From Eubacterium sp. (GTDB taxonomy: Bacteria; Bacillota; Clostridia; Lachnospirales; Lachnospiraceae): a stretch of DNA of 64,000 nt. The notes below the pieces were generated by a model. The model was not told the origin of the DNA. It did not search any database and saw nothing but the letters and a program-made list of their open reading frames with translations. Shown here in pieces: positions 8,941-17,601 of the stretch (the stretch's first letter is position 1; each line of letters opens with the position of its first letter). A program made the translations under genes and the position numbers. The DNA is taken from assembly GCA_024690665.1 (NCBI GenBank), contig JAILOU010000011.1:42562-106561 (forward strand), read 5' to 3'.

Positions 8941-10404
8941 TTACATCTTACTGTTTAATACAAGCTTTCCGAGTGGTTTTTCTGCCACAATCTTACCGTC
9001 TTCCGCCACCAGATTACCTCTTACAAAGGTTGCCATTGGCTTTCCGGTAAATTTCATTCCTTCATATAGGCTTCCCACATGTGTGGAATAAGTCTTTGTA
9101 GAATCAAATACCCATTCTTTATTCGGATCGAAGATGACCGCATCAAAGTCAGAACCAACCTGAAGCGCACCCTTTTCCGGGAAGATGCTAAGTGCCTTTG
9201 CAGGATTTTCACTCATAAGCTTCACAAAATCCATAATGGAAATACGATTCTTTTTTACACCTTCTGAAAACATTGCCGTCATAAGAAGGCTCATGCCATC
9301 ACCACATCCCGGTTGCGCAAGATCAAAGTTTCCTTTTCCAAGCTGATTCAAGTGTGCACTGTAATTAACATGGTCAGTACCAACACACGTGATGATTCCT
9401 TTTTGAATTCCTCTCCATAATGCGCTACGGTCTTCTCTTGTACGAATCGGCGGATTTACCTTTGCCTGGTTGTTCCAGTCCGAATCTTCATATGCTTTGG
9501 CATCATCTACAGAAAACATTAGATAATGAAGACATGTCTCACCGGTTACGTCAAATCCCTTTTCCTTAAAATACTCAAGCTGTTCTACTGTATCCTTAGA
9601 AGAAATGTGCACAACATATAAAGGACAATTGGTTTCCTTGGAAATATAGGCCGTCTTACACATATCCATTACTTCACAGACACCCGGATGCGAGATGTTA
9701 AATTTGGCAAGTTCATTGGCACCAACGGTTCCTTCCATCTCAAGCCCTTTTGAAATCTCAGACATCATATCCGGATCTTCACAATGCACCGATGCCACAA
9801 AATGTCCCGGCTGATCCGCCATAGTCTTAAATGCCCGATATACAAAATCAGTGGTATATCCTTCTACCGGATGTCCGAAGATAGCTGCACCTTCTCCCTT
9901 ATACCCTAAAAAGAACTTGATGGAAGATATCTTACCTTCCTTTCTCATCTCATTTGCTTCTGCCACTTCATCATCATTTCCAACAGACGCCCACAGCTTC
10001 ATGTCAGTATAAGAACGCTGCTCGATTGCCGGTTCTGCAAGACCCATGCGGTATTTTAATCCCGTCAGGTTTTCACGTTTTTCGTTCATCGTCTGTACTG
10101 TCGTATGGAACGTTGTAATGCCACCAACCGCTGCTGCCTTTGACTCCGATTCCACATCATCAAAAAATCGATCAAGATCTACCGGGGTCCCGTCTTCCAG
10201 CTTATCCAGCCCCAGGTGACAATGCGGCTCAATAACGCCCGGCATAATCAGATTACCACCTGCATCATAAATAACCTCTGCCTGTGGCATCTCATCAAAT
10301 GTTCCAATTGCTACGATTACGCCATCCTTACTTGCAACTGCGCCTTCCACAATCCCTGACGGTGTGCAAATTAACCCATTTTTTACTACCAAATCTGCTT
10401 TCAT
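8941..10404 (-). CDS. Hydantoinase / dihydropyrimidinase-family amidohydrolase
   Basis: Cyclic amidohydrolase predicted to open a hydantoin or dihydropyrimidine ring to the N-carbamoyl acid. The 487 residues match the family length. An N-terminal beta region (VVKNGLICTPSG) is followed by the metal-binding HxH (PHCHLGLD, near 60), the lysine that is carboxylated in this family (FFLGYKGEG, about 165), further His ligands and the late Asp (CVGTDHVNYS). GGAGG lies 8 nt before the ATG. It is the last gene of an operon with a nitrilase-family hydrolase and an ABC importer. An allantoinase is possible but less likely, because the FFLGYKG segment and the partner enzyme fit the hydantoinase/dihydropyrimidinase branch better. 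Substrate not determined. Confidence 0.87.
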   Translation of the reverse strand: MKADLVVKNGLICTPSGIVEGAVASKDGVIVAIGTFDEMPQAEVIYDAGGNLIMPGVIEPHCHLGLDKLEDGTPVDLDRFFDDVESESKAAAVGGITTFHTTVQTMNEKRENLTGLKYRMGLAEPAIEQRSYTDMKLWASVGNDDEVAEANEMRKEGKISSIKFFLGYKGEGAAIFGHPVEGYTTDFVYRAFKTMADQPGHFVASVHCEDPDMMSEISKGLEMEGTVGANELAKFNISHPGVCEVMDMCKTAYISKETNCPLYVVHISSKDTVEQLEYFKEKGFDVTGETCLHYLMFSVDDAKAYEDSDWNNQAKVNPPIRTREDRSALWRGIQKGIITCVGTDHVNYSAHLNQLGKGNFDLAQPGCGDGMSLLMTAMFSEGVKKNRISIMDFVKLMSENPAKALSIFPEKGALQVGSDFDAVIFDPNKEWVFDSTKTYSTHVGSLYEGMKFTGKPMATFVRGNLVAEDGKIVAEKPLGKLVLNSKM

Positions 10405-10436
10405 ATATAAGTCCTCCTATATCACCTAAGTTCGTT

Positions 10437-11369
10437 TTATAATGTGTTATATGTATGAATATATGGGCCCGCAAAACTTCCCTGTGCCGTCACAAGACCA
10501 TATAAATCCGGTCTTCGATCGCGCTTATAATTCATAAATTCATGTGCATTTTCTGTCTCATCAAGGTCTACTTCGGCTGCAACATAAGCCCACTTTTCAT
10601 CTGCAAGTGTCGCAATATTTTCACCCATAGGACCGGCGATAAATGTCTTTCCGAAATGATTTCTGGCTTCCCTTTCACCTTCTACCTGCTCGATTCCGGC
10701 TCTGTTTAATCCGATGACAAATGTATGCGTTTCAAACGCTCTACACTGTAACTCCTGCTGGAAAAATGGTCCTCGAAATCCCCATGTACAAGCCGGAACA
10801 AAAATGAGCTGTGCTCCCTGCAGATACAACGCCTGCCATGCAGGTGGAAATGATCTGTCATAGCAAATTAGCATGCCGACCGTAACACCATTATCCAGTT
10901 TATATACCGGAAGTGCATTACCCGGTTCAAAATAGTATTTTTCATTAACCGGCATCGGACGATTACTTGGAATATGCGTCTTACGATATAAACCGATCAG
11001 TCCTCTTGTTGGAGATACCAAAGCAGCTGCATTATAGTAATGTGTCACGCCATATTCCACTGCTTTTTCAAAAAAGGAATATACAATATGAACTCCTAAT
11101 TTTTTTGCTTCTTCTATCATCTTAGTTGTAGTTGGGCCGGTATGTGCATCTTCTGCATAATCAAACCATTTATCATTCACTGTTACTCCAAAATAAGCGT
11201 AAGTCATAGCCTCAGGAAATACACATACATATGGTTTTCCACCCTCTTTTTCGCTCTCCTCAGCAACTGCCTTTTCAAGCAGCTGCACATGTTTTTCAAG
11301 ATATCCTTCTACCGTATCGCCATCCTCAAATGTTCCCGGCTGAAGCCCACATATTTTCATTTTATTCAT
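10437..11369 (-). CDS. Carbon-nitrogen hydrolase (N-carbamoyl amino acid amidohydrolase / beta-ureidopropionase type)
   Basis: A 310-residue nitrilase-superfamily enzyme. The Glu-Lys-Cys triad is visible: Glu in VFPEAMTY (about 53), Lys in YRKTHIPS (about 130) and Cys in MLICYDRSF (about 170). The C-terminal signature KRDRRPDLYG is typical of beta-ureidopropionases and N-carbamoyl-D-amino-acid hydrolases. Such enzymes release ammonia and CO2 from the N-carbamoyl product of a hydantoinase, which is encoded next (32 nt downstream). The ATG at 11369 follows AAGGA. The two genes together form the textbook two-step pathway from a cyclic ureide to a free amino acid or beta-amino acid; the exact substrate is inference. 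Confidence 0.87.
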   Translation of the reverse strand: MNKMKICGLQPGTFEDGDTVEGYLEKHVQLLEKAVAEESEKEGGKPYVCVFPEAMTYAYFGVTVNDKWFDYAEDAHTGPTTTKMIEEAKKLGVHIVYSFFEKAVEYGVTHYYNAAALVSPTRGLIGLYRKTHIPSNRPMPVNEKYYFEPGNALPVYKLDNGVTVGMLICYDRSFPPAWQALYLQGAQLIFVPACTWGFRGPFFQQELQCRAFETHTFVIGLNRAGIEQVEGEREARNHFGKTFIAGPMGENIATLADEKWAYVAAEVDLDETENAHEFMNYKRDRRPDLYGLVTAQGSFAGPYIHTYNTL

Positions 11370-11404
11370 TCCAATCGCTTCCTTTCTTTTTTGTAATATT
11401 GTGA

Positions 11405-12442
11405 TCAGCTTACCTTTTGAAGCTTTTGTTTTTCTTCTTTTTCTTTTGCAAGTGCTGCCTTAAGTCCACTTCTTGCTTTTCCTCTTGAAACCATTACTGC
11501 AGATACAACGGCTACGATTAATGCGCCACCATAGAAGACATCCTGAATAGCTGAATTAACTCCCATAAGCGACAATCCTGTGGTTCCGGTTACCAGGAAA
11601 TAAACGGCTACAATACAGCCCCATGGATTATATTTTCCGGTTGAAATTACGGTTGTACTTAAGAATACTGCTGCAAATGCCGGCATGATGTAATCAAGTC
11701 CGGAAGATACGTCTGCTGCACCAAGTACACCTACATATAACATTCCCGCAATGCCTGATAATGCACCGGATGCCACAAAACACAAGAATCTTACCCGTTT
11801 AACATTAATTCCGGAAAGTCTTGCGACATTTCTTCCGCGGCCAACGATTAGTACTCTTCTTCCTGCTGCCGTGAAAGTGAAGAAATAAAAGCAAATTGCC
11901 GCAATTGCAATTGCATAATAGAAGACATAAGAAATTCCGAATAATCTTCCTCGATATACCGCATAGGTCAAAACTTCGGATACGCCTGTTACGGTAGCAG
12001 AATTACTAATCAAGACAATAATTCCGGCAAGCAACGTCTGCATACCCATCGTGACGACGAAGGCATCCACCTCCAATATCGCCGCAAAGATACCATTTAC
12101 GGCACCAATTCCTGCACAGATTGCTACCGATACGATGATGGCAACACCAATCGGCACGCCCCACCATACGTTCATAACTGCTATCAACATGGCTCCAAGC
12201 GTCATATTAGCTGCAACCGACATATCATAATCACCGGCAATCAGTGGTATCATAATAGCCAGAGCAAGCACAGCCAATACCGCCTTTGAACTAAGCATTG
12301 ATGTTACATTTCTCCATGTTGCAAATGTATCCGGCATCAGACAGGAATAAAGAATAATTAATCCGATCCAAACCAGAATAATCGTGTATTTTTGAAAAAA
12401 TTCACTGGAGTTAAAATTTTTTAATCCTGCTATTCTTTTCAT
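11405..12442 (-). CDS. ABC transporter permease (ribose/RbsC type)
   Basis: A 345-residue integral membrane protein with about eight to ten helices, belonging to the BPD_transp_2 family of RbsC-like permeases; the GINVKRVRFLCFVASGALSGIAGMLY segment is the conserved cytoplasmic loop region (only its character is used here). The start at 12442 is chosen because GAGGT lies 8 nt upstream and the longer frame overlaps the ATPase gene. It works with the ATPase upstream and the binding protein two genes upstream, and is followed at 36 nt by the nitrilase-family hydrolase. Because the operon ends in two cyclic-ureide enzymes, the imported solute is probably their substrate and not a sugar. Confidence 0.88.
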   Translation of the reverse strand: MKRIAGLKNFNSSEFFQKYTIILVWIGLIILYSCLMPDTFATWRNVTSMLSSKAVLAVLALAIMIPLIAGDYDMSVAANMTLGAMLIAVMNVWWGVPIGVAIIVSVAICAGIGAVNGIFAAILEVDAFVVTMGMQTLLAGIIVLISNSATVTGVSEVLTYAVYRGRLFGISYVFYYAIAIAAICFYFFTFTAAGRRVLIVGRGRNVARLSGINVKRVRFLCFVASGALSGIAGMLYVGVLGAADVSSGLDYIMPAFAAVFLSTTVISTGKYNPWGCIVAVYFLVTGTTGLSLMGVNSAIQDVFYGGALIVAVVSAVMVSRGKARSGLKAALAKEKEEKQKLQKVS

Positions 12443-12459
12443 ATCAATCGACCTCTTTT

Positions 12460-14019
12460 CTACATACTTGTTTGGAAACAAAGTTTTGTGATATTTTCCT
12501 TTGTAATCTGGCTTCCGACCAGTTCTGCAATAATCTTTCCTCTTACAAGGATGATGACGCGATTACAAATCTGTGTTAATTCCTCATAATCGGAACTTGA
12601 ACAAATTACGGCCGTTCCGTCTTCCGCAGAATCGGCAACGTGACGATAAATCTGCTGACGAGCACCCACATCTACTCCCTGTGAAGGTTCATGTAAAATC
12701 AGCAGTTTCGGTGACTCCTGCACCCATTTTGCCATTAACACTTTCTGCTGATTTCCACCGGAAAGCTGCGAAAAATTCATTCCAGGATCATCCGGTCTCA
12801 CATCGTATTGCTTTACCAATCGAACTGCATTCTCATGCATTTTCTTTCTCTTAAGATTCTTTGGACGATACTTATACATCACCTGCATATTCAGATTGTC
12901 TTCCACCGTAAGATCCCCGATTCCTCCGGAACCTGCACGGTCTGCCGGAATCAGCGAAATTCCGTCATGAACCGCTTTCTTAGGGGTATATCCTGACAAA
13001 TCATGCTGCTGATGATCAAAGGAAAGCTTTCCTCTCTGATAGTCTGTTGCTCCGCAAAGCAAATACGGAATTTCTTCAAATCCGGATCCCACAAGGCCGG
13101 TAATTCCGACTACTTCACCCGGATGTACCTTAAACGAAATGTCATCCACAATCAGCCCTTTGATATTGTCTGCCTCGATAACATCATCCTGTGAAAAGTT
13201 CTGCTCAGACTGCTCTTCCACGTGATATTTATCTAATTTTTGTCCTAGTATAATCTCGATAATCTTGTCTTTTGTAACCTGTTTTGTTATACCCTCACCT
13301 ACATTCAGACCATCGCGAAGTACCGTAAATGCATCCGTCAATTCAATGACTTCGTCAATATCATGTGATACAAACATAACACTGATTCCTTCACTTGCAA
13401 TTTCTCTTACGAGTGAAAACAGTGTATTGACTTCCGCTCTCGGAAGAAATACTGTCGGCTCATCAAGCACCAACAATCCGCGCTTTTTTTCCTGTACAAT
13501 CTTATTGACCTTTAACGACACAACTGCGCGGATGATAGCCAACATCGCTTTTTGTACCGGACCAAGATCCATTACAATGGTCTCCGGATCAATGTCTAGG
13601 CCGTATCTTTCAAAGATTGCTTTCGCGTGTTCTTTTTCTTTCTTCCAATTCACATACTTAATGTTGTTAGTGGACATCTTACCAAGTGTCCAGTTTTCAA
13701 TTACCGATAGTGTCGGAATCAGACCCAGATCCTGGTGTACAAAACTGATTCCGTAATCAATAAATCCACCCGGTTCTATCGGAAGTGGAATCTTCTCGCC
13801 GTTAAGCCACAATTCGCCACCGGCATCCGGTTCATGATATCCTGCTAAAACCTTGATAAACGTTGATTTTCCACATCCATTTTGTCCAAGTAATCCATGT
13901 ATTTCTCCGGGTTTTATTACAAAGTCAATCCCCTTTAACGCTCTCGTACTTCCAAATGATTTTGCAATCCCTCTGGCATATAATGTCGTTTCTCTTTGAT
14001 CTATATCCATCTGTGGCAT
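12460..14019 (-). CDS. ABC transporter ATP-binding protein, duplicated (RbsA type)
   Basis: A 519-residue protein with two ABC domains in tandem, as in RbsA/MglA. Domain 1 has Walker A GQNGCGKSTF and Walker B LLVLDEPTVF; its signature motif is degenerate (MDLGPVQKA in place of LSGGQ). Domain 2 has a divergent P-loop (GLVGSGFEE, without the GKS/T), a good signature LSGGNQQKV and Walker B LLILHEPSQG. Asymmetric degeneration of this kind is normal for the family. The permease starts 17 nt after its stop. A stem-loop separates it from the binding protein gene upstream. Confidence 0.92.
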   Translation of the reverse strand: MPQMDIDQRETTLYARGIAKSFGSTRALKGIDFVIKPGEIHGLLGQNGCGKSTFIKVLAGYHEPDAGGELWLNGEKIPLPIEPGGFIDYGISFVHQDLGLIPTLSVIENWTLGKMSTNNIKYVNWKKEKEHAKAIFERYGLDIDPETIVMDLGPVQKAMLAIIRAVVSLKVNKIVQEKKRGLLVLDEPTVFLPRAEVNTLFSLVREIASEGISVMFVSHDIDEVIELTDAFTVLRDGLNVGEGITKQVTKDKIIEIILGQKLDKYHVEEQSEQNFSQDDVIEADNIKGLIVDDISFKVHPGEVVGITGLVGSGFEEIPYLLCGATDYQRGKLSFDHQQHDLSGYTPKKAVHDGISLIPADRAGSGGIGDLTVEDNLNMQVMYKYRPKNLKRKKMHENAVRLVKQYDVRPDDPGMNFSQLSGGNQQKVLMAKWVQESPKLLILHEPSQGVDVGARQQIYRHVADSAEDGTAVICSSSDYEELTQICNRVIILVRGKIIAELVGSQITKENITKLCFQTSM

Positions 14020-14048
14020 ATCATTTCACCCAACTTTCTAATACCCCG

Positions 14049-14070
14049 GGAGCAATAAAAACATTGCTCC
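14049..14070 (-). other. Intercistronic stem-loop after the binding-protein gene
   Basis: An 8-bp perfect stem (GGAGCAAT / ATTGCTCC, 6-nt loop) in the gap between the binding protein and the ATPase. There is no T-run, so it is more likely an RNA-stabilising or processing hairpin that raises binding-protein expression relative to the membrane components than a full terminator. Confidence 0.55.
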
Positions 14071-14085
14071 ACAGGATTTATTTTC

Positions 14086-15249
14086 TTATTCTGCTACGCC
14101 CCACAGCTCTTCATAATAGGAAATGTAGCTTGTATCATAACCACCGAATCCGGCCGTTCCGTCTTCCCCAATCGTTGCTTCTACATTGTCGCTTGTCCAC
14201 AGTACCAATGGTGCATTTTCGTCTTCAAGTGGTTCTTGTCCATCTAAGATTCTAAAGGTCTGATCAAGCAGGCAATATGCCATTAAGTCAAGACACTCTC
14301 CAAGGTCTGCGTCAACCGCACCGCTGTTTACCAAATCAAGGGCAAATGGTGTTCCATTATAAGTTGATGTCTTAATGGTTCCGGTTGCCCCAACTGCTTC
14401 AATTGCAGCTGTTACATAAGTGCTGTTTGAGTCATACATGGAAATGACATAATCAATTGTTGGATCTGCATTCAATGCATTTGTCACTTCTGTCTGCATC
14501 TTCGTTGCCCAGTCTGCCAGGTTAACATTCACATATGTGTATTTTGCATCCGGTGCATAGTCGCTTAAAGCACTCTCTACGCCTTTTTCCATGGCAAGTG
14601 ATGCATCCAAATCCTGTGAGGTAACAATCAGATAATTTCCATCTGCTCCGGCTGACTGAATAGCTCGAAGTGCAATTACACGTCCGAACTTCTCATAATC
14701 TGCTGCAAGACAATACGTTGCGGTACAACTATCCTGATCTGCAAAATCATGGAAATGACAATCGATGACCGGAATTCCATTTTCCTCAGCGTATTCAACC
14801 TGTGAGGAAACAAGGTCCATATCCACACCGGAAAATGCAAGGATTGCATCGTATCCCTGATTAACAGCTGTTTCCATTCCTTGTACCCAGGAATCTACGG
14901 TTCCGTCTGCTGTATAAATATAACTTTCAATGCCAAGATTATCGCAGATATCTTTCATTGCCGAACAGGTTACTTCGTCAAACTGTACTGCATAATTGGC
15001 CGGTAAAATAAAGAGTTTCTTTCCTGCCATGGTGCTCTTAACATCTATCTCGGTTGCTCCTTCTACGGAGTAATTCTCTCCTAAATCAAAATACTGCGCC
15101 AATTCTTCTTCTAAAGCTGCCGTATCCAAAGCAGCTCCTGATTCCTCTGCAGATGTTGTCTGTTCTTCCTCGGACGATCCACATCCCGTAAGCGCCATGC
15201 CTATCCCAAGTACTCCTACCGTTAACATTGCCAAAAACTTTCTTTTCAT
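14086..15249 (-). CDS. ABC transporter substrate-binding lipoprotein (periplasmic-binding-protein type 1)
   Basis: A 387-residue secreted lipoprotein. The signal peptide ends in lipobox LTGCG (Cys about 23), followed by a low-complexity Glu/Ser/Ala linker. The mature part is of the Peripla_BP_4 (ribose-binding-like) fold, with segments such as GYDAILAFSGVDMDLVSSQ and NADPTIDYVISMYDSN. GGAGG lies 8 nt before ATG. It is the first gene of the operon with the RbsA/RbsC-type ATPase and permease and the two ureide-degrading enzymes. The ligand is inferred to be a hydantoin or dihydropyrimidine; nothing in the binding pocket can be read directly. Confidence 0.88.
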   Translation of the reverse strand: MKRKFLAMLTVGVLGIGMALTGCGSSEEEQTTSAEESGAALDTAALEEELAQYFDLGENYSVEGATEIDVKSTMAGKKLFILPANYAVQFDEVTCSAMKDICDNLGIESYIYTADGTVDSWVQGMETAVNQGYDAILAFSGVDMDLVSSQVEYAEENGIPVIDCHFHDFADQDSCTATYCLAADYEKFGRVIALRAIQSAGADGNYLIVTSQDLDASLAMEKGVESALSDYAPDAKYTYVNVNLADWATKMQTEVTNALNADPTIDYVISMYDSNSTYVTAAIEAVGATGTIKTSTYNGTPFALDLVNSGAVDADLGECLDLMAYCLLDQTFRILDGQEPLEDENAPLVLWTSDNVEATIGEDGTAGFGGYDTSYISYYEELWGVAE

Positions 15250-15295
15250 ATTAAATTCCTCCTATGTTTTATATCTCTCAACCCATATAAGGTTT

Positions 15296-15325
15296 AAAAA
15301 AAGCCCTGACATGTTATGTCAGCGC
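15296..15325 (-). terminator. Terminator after the PII-like gene
   Basis: On the minus strand GCGCTGACAT and ATGTCAGGGC form a 10-bp stem (one mismatch) with a 3-nt loop, followed by seven T residues. It ends the DMT transporter/PII unit and separates it from the importer operon downstream, whose own promoter must lie in or just after this gap. Confidence 0.85.
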
Positions 15326-15341
15326 CTTTGCCTTACCCTTT

Positions 15342-15680
15342 TTAAATTGCTTTTTCTCCGCGTTCTCCGGTTCTCACCCGGACTGCATTTTCAATATCGT
15401 AGATGAAGATCTTACCATCTCCAATCTCTCCATCTGAAACCTCTCTTGTCATGGCCTCGATGATTGGTTCTACCTTCTCATCACTTACCACACATTCTAC
15501 TTTTACTTTTGGAAAGATATGCTCTTCGTAACTGACTCCGTTGTAAGTGTAAGTCTTTCCTTTCTGTGTACCAAATCCGTTGATATTCGTAAACATGGCA
15601 CCTCCGATGCCTTCCGCTACCAACACCATCTTCGCTTTCTCCACTTTGTTTGGTTTAACTATGATTTCGAGTTTTTTCAT
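15342..15680 (-). CDS. PII-family nitrogen regulatory protein (GlnB/GlnK-like)
   Basis: A 112-residue signal-transduction protein of normal PII length. The T-loop region reads TYTYNGVSYEEHIFPK, and the C-terminal part carries the PII-type signature GDGKIFIYDIENAVRVRTGE. Start 15680 (MKKLEIIV) is chosen from GAGGTGG about 6 nt upstream. PII proteins bind ATP/ADP and 2-oxoglutarate and control enzymes or transporters by direct contact, usually the ammonium channel AmtB. Here the neighbour is a DMT-family transporter, whose 3' end it overlaps by 26 nt, and no amtB is present. A regulatory contact with that transporter is inference. Confidence 0.9.
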   Translation of the reverse strand: MKKLEIIVKPNKVEKAKMVLVAEGIGGAMFTNINGFGTQKGKTYTYNGVSYEEHIFPKVKVECVVSDEKVEPIIEAMTREVSDGEIGDGKIFIYDIENAVRVRTGERGEKAI

Positions 15681-16629
15681 ACACGCCACCTCTTTCTTTT
15701 ACTTTTGTATTATGATGCAATGTCCTTTGCCCCAATTTTACCGAGATACCAACTCCTACCAAAATTAAGATGATTCCCACTATCGTATTTGGCCATATGG
15801 TTTCGCCCAAAAAAATCAGCGCCCATACACTTGCCAGCGGCGGTTTCAGTAAAAAGGCCATAGAACCGATACTCGTATCCAGGTTCGCCAGTGCCACATA
15901 ATATAGTAGATAAGCCAATCCTGTCAGTACAATTCCGATAAACAGAAATTGCGGTAATATGCTTTTGACTGGAAAATAAAACATATTCTCATGTGTGCTT
16001 ATTCCCGTAACAATCAAAAATGGAATACAGCAGATTGCTCCACATATGGAAGAGATCGCCGTCATTGCCACGGGACCGATTGAACCTACCGATACTTTTT
16101 TATTGATAACCGAGTAAATACTAAAGACAATCATGCCCAATAGAGTACATGTGATTCCGATTATGTATCTTCCGGATATCTCATTGTTGCTAATTAAGTG
16201 TATGCAGGAGATCAATACTCCGACAAGACCGATTACCAATCCCAGTATTTTCCACCGGTTCATCTTCTCTTTTAACAAAAGCACTGAAAAAATACTGATA
16301 AACAACGGATTGGAGCTAAACAGTACTGCCGACAATCCTGCGGATGAATAAAATACTCCGTATTGTGCCAGGCTCATACTCACCGTCACCAGCATAAATC
16401 CAAGAAGAAAAAACATGACGATATATTTTGCATTAAAGACAAATTGTCGTTTCTTCAATTCTCTGATTCCAAATGGCAACAAACACATTCCGCCAATTAT
16501 AAATCTGTAAAAGGTTAACTGCATTCCCGTCAGCGATCCATTCATCGTCTTTGTCACTACTTCAAAAACACTGAATATTAATATGGAGATTAGCATGTAA
16601 ATCCCATATTTCGCTTTAATTCCAATCAC
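15655..16629 (-). CDS. DMT-superfamily (EamA) transporter
   Basis: A 324-residue membrane protein with ten predicted helices in two EamA repeats (about 8-145 and 160-300), as usual for drug/metabolite exporters such as RhaT or YdcZ relatives. Substrate unknown. The frame opens with GTG at 16629, but that GTG is part of the Shine-Dalgarno-like AAGGAGGTGA itself; with normal spacing the initiating codon would be an ATT three codons later, and the first ATG (residue 12) is about 30 nt from the SD. The start is therefore uncertain. The 3' end overlaps the PII gene. The 110-nt leader contains a strong terminator hairpin. Confidence 0.87.
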   Translation of the reverse strand: MIGIKAKYGIYMLISILIFSVFEVVTKTMNGSLTGMQLTFYRFIIGGMCLLPFGIRELKKRQFVFNAKYIVMFFLLGFMLVTVSMSLAQYGVFYSSAGLSAVLFSSNPLFISIFSVLLLKEKMNRWKILGLVIGLVGVLISCIHLISNNEISGRYIIGITCTLLGMIVFSIYSVINKKVSVGSIGPVAMTAISSICGAICCIPFLIVTGISTHENMFYFPVKSILPQFLFIGIVLTGLAYLLYYVALANLDTSIGSMAFLLKPPLASVWALIFLGETIWPNTIVGIILILVGVGISVKLGQRTLHHNTKVKERGGVYEKTRNHS

Positions 16630-16656
16630 CTCCTTCCAGGTTCTTTCCTGTTAATT

Positions 16657-16692
16657 AAAAAACGGAGATATTCTTTTTTGAATATCTCCGTT
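16657..16692 (-). terminator. Intrinsic terminator in the leader of the DMT/PII operon
   Basis: A perfect 13-bp stem (AACGGAGATATTC / GAATATCTCCGTT, 6-nt loop) with six T residues on the minus strand. It lies between a near-consensus promoter (16747-16775) and the transporter start at 16629, about 50 nt after the predicted transcription start. It therefore looks like an attenuator; alternatively it terminates read-through from the tetR gene upstream. Confidence 0.75.
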
Positions 16693-16746
16693 GATGTCTT
16701 ACCTCTGATTGATTATTTCATCTAACGCGTTCGATGAACTGTGTAC

Positions 16747-16775
16747 ATATTAGCATTGCCCTATTTATTTGTCAA
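16747..16775 (-). promoter_or_regulatory. Sigma-70 promoter for the DMT/PII operon
   Basis: On the minus strand TTGACA (16770-16775), a 17-bp spacer and TATTAA-region hexamer TAATAT (16747-16752). Expected start of transcription is near 16740, giving a leader of about 110 nt. The rest of the 355-base gap up to the tetR gene is AT-rich with no other feature seen. Confidence 0.75.
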
Positions 16776-16984
16776 ACTCATTTTTTTGTAGAAATTGTAC
16801 TCTCATTTTGTTTGATTATTGCTTTTTGTACAATTATTTGTCATATAATTCCGTTCCTATTATTCAATTTTCCCTTCCTTAATACAATATCCTTTGTATT
16901 TTATTTGCAATTTTGTGCAAATAAATTTCTGTATTACTTTTATTTTTTCTTATCTGTAACATTCTTATCCGATTCTAGCTTATT

Positions 16985-17578
16985 CTATGCTTTGAACTTA
17001 TCTATCAAAAGATTCACTGCTAGATGTGCGTGCGTTCGATAATCAAAATCATCTTTCACCATAATCCACCGAATAAACAGACCTCGCACACTGTACAACA
17101 AAGCCTCTGCCATAAATTTTGCATCGTATTCCATTGTAATCGATCCTTTTTGTTGTCCTTCTTCCACCAGATTCAGGATAACTTCAAGACGATTTTGATC
17201 GATTATTTTAACCGCCTCTTCTGATTTCATCACCGGTGGTAATAAATCAATATATTCTTCAAACGGATAATCAATTAAATATGCAAAATAGTCCCGAATC
17301 TTTTCCGGGGCTGCTTCTTGTTCTAATTCTTTCTTTCGTGTCTCATAATAGTCTTCTATCTTCGGTAGAAGTTGCAAAATCAGCATTTCCTTGGATTCAA
17401 AATAATGATAAAATGTTCCAACCGTAATCTGTGCGCCTTTACAGATTTGCTTGACCGAGGTTTTCTCATAACCATTATCGCGAATAGTATTAAGCGCCGT
17501 ATCGATAATTCGTTTTTTTGTTTCTATCGCTTGTAAATCTCTGGATGTCAGATGATCTTTTTCCTGTCTCATTTTCAT
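16985..17578 (-). CDS. TetR/AcrR family transcriptional regulator
   Basis: A 197-residue regulator when started at 17578 (MKMRQEKD); the longer frame would run back through an intergenic repeat and terminator and is rejected. The helix-turn-helix is clear (TSVKQICKGAQITVGTFYHYFESKEML), followed by an all-helical ligand domain. The ribosome binding site is weak (GAGGG 13 nt upstream). It is monocistronic, just upstream of the DMT/PII operon and just downstream of the V-ATPase terminator. Control of the DMT transporter is a reasonable guess from position, with no operator visible. Confidence 0.85.
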   Translation of the reverse strand: MKMRQEKDHLTSRDLQAIETKKRIIDTALNTIRDNGYEKTSVKQICKGAQITVGTFYHYFESKEMLILQLLPKIEDYYETRKKELEQEAAPEKIRDYFAYLIDYPFEEYIDLLPPVMKSEEAVKIIDQNRLEVILNLVEEGQQKGSITMEYDAKFMAEALLYSVRGLFIRWIMVKDDFDYRTHAHLAVNLLIDKFKA

Positions 17579-17601
17579 AAATATCTGTAATCCCTCTTTG
17601 T

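Noticed and set aside
13265..13756. Plus-strand frame inside the RbsA-type ATPase gene
   Set aside because: Antisense shadow of a gene with intact ABC motifs.
16629..16740. Guanidine, PreQ1, fluoride or other known riboswitch before the DMT gene
   Set aside because: None of the conserved core sequences of those classes that I know could be found in the 110-nt leader.
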